DNA of 64,000 nucleotides from Sycobia sp. Sy_11 (Eukaryota; Arthropoda; Insecta; Hymenoptera; Epichrysomallidae): assembly GCA_018907035.1 (NCBI GenBank), contig JACCIC010000189.1:411001-475000 (forward strand), written 5' to 3'. Shown one piece after another: positions 24,025-36,688 of the stretch. The notes beneath the pieces were generated by a model that worked only from the letters and a program-made list of their open reading frames with translations, was not told the DNA's origin and did not search any database. Position 1 is the stretch's first letter. Every line of letters begins with the position of its first letter. Made by a program: the position numbers and the translations under genes.

Positions 24025-24065
<41 letters not shown>
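24025..24065. repeat. (TG)n microsatellite
   Basis: Pure TG run of 41 bp, 83 bp away from the facing (CA)n. Confidence 0.95.
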
Positions 24066-24069
<4 letters not shown>

Positions 24070-24235
24070 CCATATACATAGGTAGCGTCGAAGTGCGGAG
24101 CGGGGGGGCATTAACCCCCACGCCCCCACCCCAGCCACCGCTCCTCAGTCGCTGCGATTAATTAAGACCCTCGCGAGTTACGAGATAGACGCCTGCGTCG
24201 CGAGCGAGTCCCACTTGCCACACACAGACACACAA

Positions 24236-24239
<4 letters not shown>

Positions 24240-24286
<47 letters not shown>
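24240..24286. repeat. (AT)n microsatellite
   Basis: Pure AT run of 47 bp. Confidence 0.95.
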
Positions 24287-24287
<1 letters not shown>

Positions 24288-25656
24288 CTCGCGAGAGTTT
24301 TTACGAGCTGCGAAAGGGGCGAGACGAGCGTGTTGGTATAACAGAGATTCACTGGGTCGACTTCTCTCGTTCCTTTCGGGAGAGCGATGGCTTGCGGGTA
24401 GTCGATCTCTAAGTGCCGTCGTTGTGTATTTTTTTTTTGTTTTACACGTCCTTGCAAGAGCGCATTTTCGGCGGCCGTCGCCAATCGCGACGCGTCGTAC
24501 AAAGTTTCTTTGGGAGTCGCAGGGGTTTCGTTGGAAAAGGTTTCATCAGAGACGTATTCGGCGTGCTTTGCGTTGTTCGGCTCTTTGGCTGTTCAAGCGG
24601 TTACGAGAACGAGATTAGTTATTGTAGAAGTGAGCCGTGCTATCTGGCATTATTTTAGAAACTACGCACCTGCATGTTGTAAGGAAACTCGAATATTTTT
24701 CAGGGTATTCTGTTTGCAAGCGATTTGCAGAAACGTGAAATAGTAGACCGTGCATTAAATATCAAGTGAAGAAGAGAAAAAAATCCCAGTGATGATTGCA
24801 ACATGGCTCACTGAACTATTATTAGACAGTATGGTAAATTGTTGGATTTTTATCGGGAATTCTTGTAAATCCTCCCGGAAATTCTTCTCCGTCCCTGCGT
24901 ATCGATGTTACAGAAGGAAATTGCAATTAAGCCAGCCGGCCGCGGAGGAGAAAATCAAAACGCGGTTTCGGATCGATGAGGAACGACGGCGAGGAGACGG
25001 CAAAGAGATTCTTTTCCCCTCGTTCCCGTCGAGCGCATTACATTTTATTACTTATACGGCCCGAGAGATTTTCACGACCTTTTGAAAGTGCTTTTCGAGA
25101 CATCTAATTACAATTTTAATTACGTGGACTCTTGAAGATTCGACGGATACTACATTATCTGTCTTAAACCGTCTTTCAGAATGGGAGTATATATTAAGTT
25201 ATTATAATTACTTTAAAGTTTTACCAATAAATTATCGATTTTTAACTTCGATATTATTGATGTTTTACAACCATAAAAATAATTAGTTTAATTTATGAAC
25301 GGAATAGTCTTTGCTAGCCTTTCCCTATTCATTCGAGTTCTATTAATTGTTTTCTCCCCAGTTCAATAATTCCCCTTTGACGAATCATCAGGCACAAGAC
25401 GGCGAAAATTAATTATTACGAAACTTGAACCATCCCTGTCATTCCTGTTTTTGTTAGATATCCTTAACATCGCTTAATTGGGTCTTGCAACAAAAACGAG
25501 AAAAAAAAGCCCTTTTACCCCTGCAAGTTCGTTTATTTAATGTCACAACGTTTGCGTTAAAAGTATCGTCGATTGAACTTTACACACAGAGAAAGACGAA
25601 GGGGGCACGGAACAGAATCACCTATGGCTTTTCTCATTGCCGCCTCACGCCCATCT

Positions 25657-25700
25657 GAGCAGCAGCAGCAGCAGTAGCCAAAAAAAAAAAAAAAAAAAAA
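25657..25700. repeat. (CAG)n plus poly(A)
   Basis: About five CAG units followed closely by a 21-base A run at 25680-25700. Confidence 0.9.
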
Positions 25701-28578
25701 CAAAATGCGCTCGGCGTCGTCTTCCGTCGCCCGATCGGAGACGCGGCGTTGTCTTGCGGGCGCGTCGATTGCAAAAGAGCCCGCGGCCGCGGGGGGAAAA
25801 GAGAGCCGCGACAGCGTCCTCCACGGTTACGAAATTGAAACACGAGGCGCAAAGGACGAGGAGGCAGTAGTCAGTCGTCGTGCCGCCGCCGTCTTTTAAA
25901 CCTCCTCTCCTTGCGTTGCACTCGCGCCTCCCCCCACCCCGCCGCCTCGTCGCTCGTGTCGCTTAACGCCGCGGAGGCGCCTTTTTCATTTGCCCACCTG
26001 TACCCGATCGCTGTTTGTTCCCCCCTTCCCCACACCGGTCCCTCGGTGCTGCTCCTTCTCTTCCTCGTTCTCCTCCACCTCCTCCTCTTCCGGCTGGTAT
26101 TCGCAATTTCTTCGGCGTTGCCTTTTAAAACGGACAGCCCGGCGATTGCAGTGCAGTCGCGAATCGATCGTTTTGTTTATTTTTCCTCGGAAACCCTGCG
26201 CGCCAGAGCCGCGCTTCTGTTTATTCGCGAGCGCAAGCAGCGCGCGAGTTCGCTGCGTGAGAAGATTGTAATTTCGAACTGGAGAATACGCAGTCAGACA
26301 GACGTCCCGTCTTTCTGTATATATATATATTCATTTGTTATAAAAAAAAAAATATTCTCTTTCAAATTAAATATTCGAATAGAATTAATGAATATAAATG
26401 ACTCAGCAATACTTTTGTTAGTGATGAAAATGTTTTCTCGAACGGGTTTTACCGAGGAGCTCCAAGAGAAGTGGAATTTTTTTGAATTTTTGTTTTCACG
26501 GTATATACAATGTAAAGTTGTTGAGTAAAAAATAAACTTTGAAAGTTGTAAAAAATTTATGATAGTACTTAAAACAGAATTTTTTTTTTTTTTAACGCAG
26601 CTAAATTTTTTACATAAAAGAAGAGCAAATGAAGTGAAAATCGTTATAGCAAACTTTCGCTAGTCGTCTAAAATTTTTCCTCTTTTGTTTTTTCTTTGTT
26701 TCATGTCTTCGATATAAATTAATACAGCTTTGTTACTTTCTTTTTTATCCCACAGAAAAATATTTTAGGTATTTTAGTAATGATAAATTTTTTATTTTTT
26801 CTACAAAAAAAAAAAAAGAAATAGCGAAACATTCGAATGATAAACGGCAAAGTTCGCACATACATGACACTGATCGAGATATATACATATATTTTAATTA
26901 AGGTCCGGCAAAATTGACAAGAAACGCGTAAAGCAGAATATGTTAACGAAAATATAAATCTTTCCCGTTTTATGGGCGGGCGGGCGCGCGCGCATTCCTG
27001 TCAAAATTGCATTGTTTCACTCCGTAGCTCCGAATTTTACCTGAAATTATTAATAGCCGGAAAATTATTCATGAAATGATCGGGCGAAAATATACGCGTA
27101 TATAAATATTAATACTTTGTCGCGTTTAATCTGCTTCGTTTGGGCTTCGTTCCAACCCGCCCCTCCCTTCCCCCAACCCTTGCTTCGTCCGCCGCGTCCC
27201 TTTTCAAATGTAGAACGATTCGTACGTTCGTACGGGAATGATCGATACGTAAGCCAAAGCAGAGAGTAACGGAAAATTTGTACGGGGGCGAAGCGCGGTG
27301 GAGGAGGAGGGGGGGGAGAGAAAAAATCGGGTCAACGGCTCTACCGGATGCTCTCGGTATTTTACGGCCCGGCGTCAAAGAAAAATTCGGAGGTCGACCT
27401 TCGCTCTAACGTCGCGCACAATGCGGGACCATAATACGCGCGTGATTTCAGGTGGGTGAGGGGGGGCGGGGAGAATTCGACGGGAGCCGGTATAATTTAT
27501 TCCCGATGAATTTTTTTTTCAGCCGATAAATTCACGGCTGTATGGAGAAATTGACGATCTTTCATTGGGGCATTTCACGTGCTTTTTTCTATGTATAAGG
27601 AAAGTTCGTCTAGCACGCATTGGCAACGAGCCTTTGAATCTTTGCAAAAAAAAATAAAAAAATTTTAAAAAAACAGCATTCAAGTTATTAAAATTTCTGA
27701 TGTCAAATGTGTGAGTTATTAATGAACAATGGATAATGAAAATGGCAATATCCCTCACAGTGCTGGTCAGCCAAATATAGGTGTTACAATCTCACTGGTG
27801 CGAACCCGTATACCCCCTAACGCTGCTAGTGGTATAATTTAAACGATTAAATCCAGACTTATGAAACAATATATAGTTTTCGATATAATTGATGAAAGCT
27901 AACTATCCAATTATCTATGTCCGATAGTTTTCATGCACGTTTTTTTCATCTGTAAAGCCTGTTTGTTATATTCATTTGAACAATGACTATCAATGTGAGA
28001 TTCGGCCTTCGATCAACGAAATCCACGTTGTCGAAATTGAGCGATAGATTTTTACGTTACAGCTACTATATGGTTTAACCACAAACAGCATATATATATG
28101 GTCCAGATAAAAATTGACCAGTGTCCAGTTTTTCCCCGCCGCGATCGCTGCCCACGGAAGGTACGCGACTGAACGAGGCCTCTAGGACTCGGCTTGCCAA
28201 CAAACCCCTCGTTAATCCGCGCGACGAGAGCTCGAATCTCCCCCCCCCCACCGTCATCCCCTCGCAGTCTTCTATCCCCGCCTTCCCCCGTTTTCTCGCG
28301 CCCTCTCTCGTGGGCGGGAAGGGGGGAGGGGAGGGAGCGTGATCGATAAGCCGCCGACGTCCTCTTCCCCCTTTCATCGCGTCCCGTCGGCTTATTATAA
28401 GCCCTTGTGACTGGCATCTAAGGTTTCCGCGCCCCGTCCCCGTGGAAGGTCCCGTCGTACGTATATATAGATATGGGCGCGGTAACGTAATAATACACCT
28501 GTTACTATCGATGATACACCGCCTTCCCCTCTACTCTACGTCTTTTCTCTCGCTCCCTTTTGCTCCTCCTGTATGCGT

Positions 28579-28580
<2 letters not shown>

Positions 28581-28631
<51 letters not shown>
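28581..28631. repeat. (AT)n microsatellite
   Basis: Pure AT run of about 51 bp. Confidence 0.95.
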
Positions 28632-28632
<1 letters not shown>

Positions 28633-28723
28633 CGTTCTCCTCGCGATATAAATAAAATTCGTTCGATAAAGTTCGAAATAGATATTTGTCTTGCTCCCGA
28701 TAACAGAATCTCGAGAGAAAGAC

Positions 28724-28762
28724 AGTGAGTGAGAGTGAGAGAGGGAGAGAGAGAGAGAGAGC
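28724..28762. repeat. GA-rich microsatellite
   Basis: GTGA units passing into a pure GA run. Confidence 0.9.
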
Positions 28763-29320
28763 GAGTGATCGGAGCTCCATCGGAAATTTTTCTTCCATTC
28801 CAATATTACACGTGTATTTTCCAACATTCCCCATTGTCCCGGCCGCCCCCTCGCCACCCGACATTACATCTATTCTCCGCTCCCGCTTCGCAATTCCGCA
28901 TGAGCCGAGTGCGCCGGGGCATGAAAAATTGAGCGTGGGTCCATCTTCCCCGCGTCCGCGGCGCCGAGGGGAATCGAAATGTCCGAGGCCCGCGATGATG
29001 TTGCGCGTATGCGCGAGCGCGCACGTACGCGCGACTGTACGCGCCTCGGAAGGGTCGGAGCAGCGCATTGTTACGACATCTCGATTACGCGAGGTCGCGT
29101 GAATAATCATGGCATCGTTCCTCGTCGACATTTTATCGACGTTCTTATGTCAATATTATTCAGAATAGAAATTGACTTATTGAATTATTCGAAGGCATCT
29201 TTTAATAAGATAAGAACATTGAATGATTATCTTGATTAAACTAATAAATATTTTTATCGGTCCTAGAATCGTATAAAAAAAAATATTTCTGAGCACACAG
29301 ATAAACAGTGATAGTTAAAC

Positions 29321-29523
29321 CGTCCTTGTTTATAGCCACCCCCGTAGAATCTGAAATAGAAATAAAAGTTGGACAATGTACTAATTTTAGTAAAGAACAG
29401 CCTCATTGCTCCCATGGAACAACGGTGATGGGACAGTCATATTGTCCTTTACTAGTAGTAGAATTTAAACTAATTTTCATTTCTATTTCAGATTCTACGG
29501 GGGTCGTTATAATGATTGTCGTT
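29321..29523. mobile_element. MITE-like inverted-repeat element, copy B
   Basis: This is a near-complete palindrome of about 200 bp. A perfect 25-bp inverted match lies at 29339-29363 and 29479-29503 (it includes GTAGAATCTGAAATAGAAAT), and an inner pair around TAGTAAAG-ACA flanks a small loop near 29420. The outer sequence CCTTGTTTATAGCCACCCCC resembles CCTTGTTTATAATCACTCCC at the left end of copy A, so the two belong to one family. The ORF across it is only a by-product of the palindrome. Confidence 0.75.
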
Positions 29524-30228
29524 ATTTAATCACTTATCCATAAAGATCGATAAAATTATTTCTCAGCTTAATTTACGGTAATCGACATATGTTTAATTTT
29601 CAATTCTCTAACTTAGTTTATTGTTCGTTTATTTACATGAATTTTTCTTCGAAACTCGGATCTTACAATTCCAGTTGATTAAAAAAGGAAAAATTGACTT
29701 TTCGAGTTTGTAAGGCGCGAAGCCACTTTTACTTCACTTTTGACGCGTATCGGAACAAGTAACTCCATCATCCGATGAAGACGAGCCGCATAAGAAGACA
29801 ACGATTCGCCACACCAATTCTACTGTTGCGCAAAACAATCCAATGCTTATAAAGGATGAAGAAAAAAAATGCATTGTCGCCACGAGCGACGTAAATCTCC
29901 GAATCTAACGACTTCGGCGAAACGATCTCGTTACGGTCGATTTGCCGCCGATCGGATCACTGCAAATCGTCCGTCGCCCTAGCGCGAACGGGACTGACGA
30001 ATGAATTTCGCTGGATCGAGAGATATATCGCGCGGTCCCTTTGCCGTCCGCTATAAAAATCTGAACGTGTTCAATTAATTGGCATTCTTTAGAAAAAATC
30101 GGTTTACTTCGGTAATAAGGGTTTCGTCATCGCGATGTCAAAACTTTCTCGCGAAATTTTGGACAGACGAAGCCTTTTTGCATGATAATCTGTTTATCAT
30201 CGTTTAAAGAATCGAACAAACCAAAAAA

Positions 30229-30252
30229 AAATAAATAAATAAATAAATAAAC
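30229..30252. repeat. (AATA)n microsatellite
   Basis: About five AAAT units following a short A run. Confidence 0.9.
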
Positions 30253-30501
30253 GAAGTCGTATGTGAACAATGTTAAACGATTTTTCCCGTTACGACAGAA
30301 CTATGCTATTAGTTATTCATAGATATTTGTTTTGTCAACGACGTTCGTCGAATACACGTCATGTTGCCCGACGGATTAATATTACTATTTTTAATTGAGA
30401 GTGGTCTATATCACATAGTATTTGTGCTATAGAGTACACAGTACGATTTCTTATAAAAATGATATCGTATGGCGCGTGACACGAATCTCTATGTACTCGG
30501 G

Positions 30502-30502
<1 letters not shown>

Positions 30503-30549
<47 letters not shown>
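30503..30549. repeat. (TG)n microsatellite
   Basis: Pure TG run of 47 bp. Confidence 0.95.
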
Positions 30550-30553
<4 letters not shown>

Positions 30554-33038
30554 AACATCTTTGTATAATCGGTTTAGGACTCAGGCGAATTTACAACAGC
30601 GAAAAGATAGCGAAACTGGTATCGAATAGAGGCGGCTCCGCGTATCGTATAAGATAAGAGGTAACTGTATAGGGTAACCGTGGGGGATCGGGGATCGCTC
30701 AGGATCATTTACCATTTAGCGCCGCTGCCGCGTGAAATTGAATCTGCTTAGGCGCTACTTGACGGCGCGCTGTAAATTACAGACAGCCACCACCCTCCCT
30801 TCCTCTTATTCTCTCTCTCTCACTCTATCCTCCATCGTATATACAGATATCTCTAACGTCTGATTCCTATCTACTAGACGCCACCGGAATAATCTTGACG
30901 TTTGGATCTGCCGAAGCCCCGGCTTCGGTTCATTGAGAACTAATACACCCAGTTACTCCGAAAACTATTTTATTTTTTTATTTTCGTTTCGCAAGTATTT
31001 ATAGAGCTCAAACATTTTCAAAGTAATTTTTAGGTTATTATAATAGCATGGAAGATACGATTTTTCACGAAGATGACTATAGAAATGCATAATTCAAGAA
31101 CAATCTGAGTTCCCTCCCTAAATGTGACTGAGGTGTTTAAGTATCCCTTTTGATTAGCTCCTGTATTTTTATTTTAAATATTGATCGAAACTTAATACGC
31201 ATTATTATCAGATAAAAAATTGATACATACGAAAATTTCAAAATGCAATAAATGCATCTTAGTACAAACTATTTAGAACACAAGTAGATCCTGGGTAAGT
31301 AACTATACCCTGCTTGCTATTTTCAGTAAAATTCCCTAGTCAATTTTTTACTGTACAGCGCATTTTTAAACATCGCGTCCAAGGACACGCCGTGAAGTGC
31401 GAAAATCACTGCTGCGAGTGTATTGTTAAAATCAAGAATTCGTCAGGAAATTTATTCGCGCAATCTTAGCGCAATCGCTGCCTCGCGTCGTGAAGGGCCA
31501 AGCAATAGGGGCAATATCGCATTTTTATCGCCCTCCGCGAATCCCTGCACATAATCAAATCGATCGCGAGCATCGCGCATGAATTTTAAAATGCCGCTTG
31601 CTTCCGACGCGGAAAATAATGGCTCGCGTTCAAAATTGACCTTAAATTCTTACGCGAAATGCGTTATATCTTTTTTTATTTTTATTCCCGCGTTAATTAT
31701 TGATCCGAGGCGCTTTACCGGCACGAAGTACCGCGTGGGCAATACTTTATCCGGATAAGCCCTGGATTCATTATCAAAACGATCTTTTATCCGTGCGCCA
31801 CCGCGTCCCCATTAAGTTATTCTTAAGGGTATAAATAGTATTCAGTAGAATCCTTAATATTGGAATAATATAGTAAAAATACAGGACCTGTTCTGCGTTT
31901 AAATATAATATTGTAAAAAAGCCAGAAATTAATTGCCCCGATTATCGGCACCGCGACGTAGGCGCTGGCCCGTACGCATACGTCGCTCCGCGTACGTATA
32001 GAGAATTGCGATATACATCCGCACAGAGATGACGATATACGTCGTTTTGAGTTGAACGCCCCAATTGTGCGTCGACGAACGCGCCCGGATTACCGCATGA
32101 AAATGAACAGTACAGAGAGACGGGCGAACGAGATGAAACGATAGGTCCCACGTCAATATTTTGCGGCCGTGACATTACGCGCAGATCAGTCACTATATCG
32201 ACGATTCGACCCGTTGTGTGAATTTACTTGATTTTCTCAGTCCAAGCGTCGAGGTCAGATTTTTTTTTTTTGTTTTTTTTTTTTGTCACCGTCGTCGAAC
32301 GGAGAATGTTTTTCCATTGTCCGTGTATATTCTGAATTGACGAGATGAAGAAAAATCGCCGAGTCACTCTATTCGTTCGGTCCTTCGACAGACATAGATA
32401 ATAACAATATAGATTACAGATCTTATCCACGTTAAGAATAAGTCGAGCAATCGTTATTTCTATGTGCGTATAAGACATAATGGTACGGCGATTATACATT
32501 GCGTTTTGCTCATTACCCGTCAATTTTCTACCCCCCCCCTCCACTCCTTCCCCATCGCAAGGAGAAGGGCAGCTCTCTTTTCATCTTCCCACGCCCCGCC
32601 CCCCCCCTAACGTAGCGTTCTCGCGGCGCGCGAATTCGCGATTTTACCGCCGCTCCGCCGGGGGATAAGTGCGCTGCGCGCCCTTCTAGCCGGCCCCTCC
32701 CCTGCCCCCACCCCTCACTCGCCGCGCGGAAATATCAATTTTGCCCGTCATCCCAATCCACTTCGTTCGTTCGAGTCGTCAAGTGCATCCTTTCGACACG
32801 ACCAAGAGTGCCGGGGCGAGAGGAGCCGATGGCGCGGCTACGATGGCGGGGGGAGGCGGGGGGTTAGGAGGAGGAGGATATCCTTGAGAATCCTTGAAAA
32901 ATGCTCGAGAAATGTATACATGGCTCGGTTGGCATCGCACGCGTGCGCGCGCGCACACACACACAGACACACAGCTAGAGCAGGAGGAAATTTTTCCGGC
33001 CGACGCCAAGAGGATGATACGGAGAGGGGATGGTTAGA

Positions 33039-33088
33039 GTGTGTGTGTGTGTGTGTGTGAGAGAGAGAAAGAGAGAGAGAGGGAGAGC
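33039..33088. repeat. (GT)n(GA)n compound microsatellite
   Basis: GT run to 33059, then an imperfect GA run. Confidence 0.9.
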
Positions 33089-33895
33089 GAGAGCTTTTTG
33101 CGATACCGCATTTTTCAGCGGATCGAGCGCAGTGCTGCCGCCCTTCCTCTGCCCCCTCCCCCCTCCGTCCGCGACTCCCCTCTCGCGCGTGGATAACGGA
33201 TCGGCCCGCGCTCTAATTCGTACGGCGCGCAACCGAATTTCGCACTTATTGCCGGGGCGAGGGTTTGGGCGGGTTGGGGGGGGGAGGGAGGATAACGCGG
33301 AAAATACCTTTTCACGACGAGATGGAATTACGCGTACGCATACGTTGGGCAGCGAGTGAGAGACGGGGGAGGGGGAGTCTAGGCGAGCGCTGCCGCGCGA
33401 TTCGTCGAGTAATCCGTGAAGGATGTTAACGAGACCGGGTCTCATCGGCGCGGCGCGGCGACCTCCATTACACTCGTCCGAGCTCGAGCGATCGCCATTG
33501 GCTTTAAAAATATTCTCGTCGGAACCGCACGCGGTCATTCGCGGAAGGCATTTTCAACGACGCCGGCCTCTTCACTTTCATTTGGCCTCGCTTTGTAGAA
33601 CGTATCGCGTAGTCGTCCTCGTATCCCCCCCCCCACCATCCAACGTTCAGCCGACGAGTAAAAACAATCGCGAACGAAAGTTTCATCAGAAATCATCAGA
33701 AATCGTCTAAGAAGCTTTCGCTCCTTAATCACGCCCCTCGTCCTTACATAACAATTGCATCCCGTGGCTATCGCCGCACCACGTCCCCGTCCAGGTCGAC
33801 TTGGAAACGAAATAATTTCTTTCCCCGCGGCGAGACAGGGGGGTGGGAAGGGGGCAAAAAAGTTTCAATTAAAACTCTTTTTACGACTCGACGAG

Positions 33896-33901
<6 letters not shown>

Positions 33902-33930
<29 letters not shown>
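33902..33930. repeat. Poly(A) run, 29 bp
   Basis: The longest homopolymer in the window. No retroposon body was recognised next to it. Confidence 0.95.
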
Positions 33931-34291
33931 CACGAAAAAACATTTGCCAATGTAAGTCCTTTGCGCCGGGGATGGGTGTGCGGAGTTATTAAGAGGCGCG
34001 ATTAAAACGAGCGGCATAATTCCGCGAAGATAAATAGGCGCGAGTGAACTTTGCGCGTAAAAGCTCAAGCGTTGCTCGAGGGATGTACGTGAGAGCCGTG
34101 GCAACATTTATTGCGCGAGCGACGATCTCTTTTGAGCCTCGTGAGACGACAATCCTTTTACAATTTAACACTGTGTTATATTACAAGAGAATGAAGTTAT
34201 TATAATTAATCACAAAGGTATGAAGCTAATGAGAAATTTTTGTCGCGATCGCCAATGATTCTGGTCAGTTTATACTATTGGTCCTCGTTTC

Positions 34292-34315
34292 ATATATATA
34301 TATATATATATATAT
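34292..34315. repeat. (AT)n microsatellite
   Basis: Pure AT run. Confidence 0.95.
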
Positions 34316-35338
34316 TGACCACACAATATTATAAACTTCTTAAAAACTATTAGGCATTAGTTTAATATCATATCTGACTAAATAATTCTAACATTGAAAA
34401 TCATAAAATTAAGTTTAAATTTATAACTCTACTTTCTGAAAGATACATAAATCTATCAGCGATAAAGAAAATATCGTATTATTAAATTTTAATACAAACA
34501 ATATAGAGACGTTTTACGCGCTAATTACTATATAATAACAACTAGAATTTTAATCGATAAATAAATACGTTAATTCTAGAAATTATAAAAGGTGCAGACT
34601 TACCATTAGAGCTGATACCAATTCTTAAATCTACTTTCGATTGCGTTCGTAACGATAATCGCACTTCCGTAGATATTTTGCATTAGACGCGAGGTGTCGT
34701 GCGTAATAATGAGTCGCGCGCGAATGATCGGCCCGCGGTGCGAGGCCCGCGGCGCGCAATGCTCGCGATTCGTACGGCAACGGAGCGAAAAAAGAAAAAG
34801 AAACGAAAAACGGAAAAATTAAAGACAAATAAATAAGCAACGAGAAGAAATTCCCCGGAGATTCCACCTCGTTGGTAATTCGTAGGGGGCCGCCTCTGAT
34901 ACATGCCGCGCGAGACTCTGATATATGCCCCCCGGATAGGCGTCGGTATTTCACGTTCCATAATACAACTGCTCGCGACGATCCCGCGGCGGATCGGACG
35001 CGGACAATAGGGGGAGGGGGGAGGCGTGCTGAAATTTCGGTACGTCTCTCTTTTGAATAAGAGGCGCGACGCCCTGGCCGAATTCCACGCAGTGCCGGGG
35101 AACGCGCCAAGGTGGTGAGAAAAAAATGGCGACGGGTCGTTGGCGCGGCGAGGAGGGCGGGGGGGGGTGGAGTCGTGGCACGTTCGTTCGGCGTAATCGC
35201 CCTATGTAATATAAAACTGCGAGGCTCAAGGGGCTCGAGTCGTTGAACCGACCTAGGCATTCCTAGCGGTTAGCCTTTACTTTATCCCTCGACCCTCTCC
35301 CTGCCGAGACTTTTGGCCTCCTTTTTTCCCTTCCACCC

Positions 35339-35342
<4 letters not shown>

Positions 35343-35374
<32 letters not shown>
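35343..35374. repeat. (CT)n microsatellite
   Basis: Pure CT run. Confidence 0.95.
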
Positions 35375-35377
<3 letters not shown>

Positions 35378-36633
35378 ACCCCGCGTTATATACTTCATGA
35401 ACCGGCGAAATGACTTAGTTGGGAATTTCTTGGTATTTCAGCCGACTGAAAGCGAGTGCGTTTATACGGGCGAGCCGTTAGAATGCAAAGCCCGCCGGCG
35501 TAATGATTCCTGGAAGGCGGTGGCGCGTTTGCCGCGCGCGCCGTCCAGGATAATTACGCGAAATTTTCAGTTTATCCATGGACTTCCGATCGGTGCGTTC
35601 GGCCGGACTCGCATCACAATTATATTGAAATTATCCTCGAGAGATCGGGCGTTTGCGAAACATATTACGGTCGAGTGAAATTTCATTGCGCAAACGGAAA
35701 TTCAATCTCCGAGCATGCGAAAACTGTTGCCGCGCACTTGTCGATCCAGCAGTTGGCTTAGGACAAAACGCATGGAACAGAATGCATCTTTTACTAATTC
35801 TATGAAAAAGTGTTTTTTTTTGTCACAAACGAGAAAGACATTGATAAGCTTTGAGTTTCTTAATGCTACTGATCGGTTCTTTTTTTTCAATTTTGTCAAG
35901 ATATTAATAAGATACTTTAATTTTTGTGGCATTTTAATTTTTCAATTTTTGACACACTGCCTTACTGGTAACTAGCAAGTTACTAAGTATAAAGTCTTTA
36001 GAAAAATAAAATCCATAACCTTTCAATCATCCCCGAATATTATTCCAATGTCACATTGGCGTAAATACAATTTTTTATTTCATTAGCTTGAACCTTGCAT
36101 AATTCAGAGAATACATTCGCGCGAATTCGTACGTTAAGCGTAATTACATCCTCTTATGCGCCCGAGGTCGGCTCCAACCCCCCCCCCCCCACCCTCAACC
36201 CCTCGTCGCGCCGCCACTGTTATTACACATGCATAGTTGGGCTCCTCGCAAAGCGGGAGAATGTAATGGAGTTGTTCGCGGCGCTCGAGCGAAACTTTGG
36301 CGTACGTCGCGCGGCGCGAGAGCTCCTTGCGTTAGTCGCCCCCACCCCCTCCCACACACCCCCTTCCCCCGTAAAGGGCGGCCGAGGGGAGTTAGCGGAG
36401 GGGCAGGAGGGGGTGAGGGGAAGCCAGGGGGCCCGCCACGGCCGTCCAGAGTTATTAAGCATTTACGCCCCGGTGCGTTACCATTGTTACGCGTATCGGC
36501 GCGCGATTCCGCGAGGCCAAGGGCGCAAAGTGGATTGCCGGTTAATACAAGAGGCAGGGCGCTTGGCGCAGTCGCCACAGGCGGCGCTACGCAGCGTCGA
36601 ATCGCCGCTAAGGGAAATCATTTACGGGCCGCG

Positions 36634-36635
<2 letters not shown>

Positions 36636-36684
<49 letters not shown>

Positions 36685-36688
36685 ATAT
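36636..36688. repeat. (AT)n(GT)n compound microsatellite
   Basis: AT run passing directly into GT, then back to AT. Confidence 0.95.

Noticed and set aside
33902..33930. 29-base A run as the tail of a retrotransposed gene or SINE
   Set aside because: No SINE promoter boxes, tRNA-like sequence, target-site duplication or gene-like body is visible on either side. Other A runs (16279, 17653, 25680) are equally isolated.
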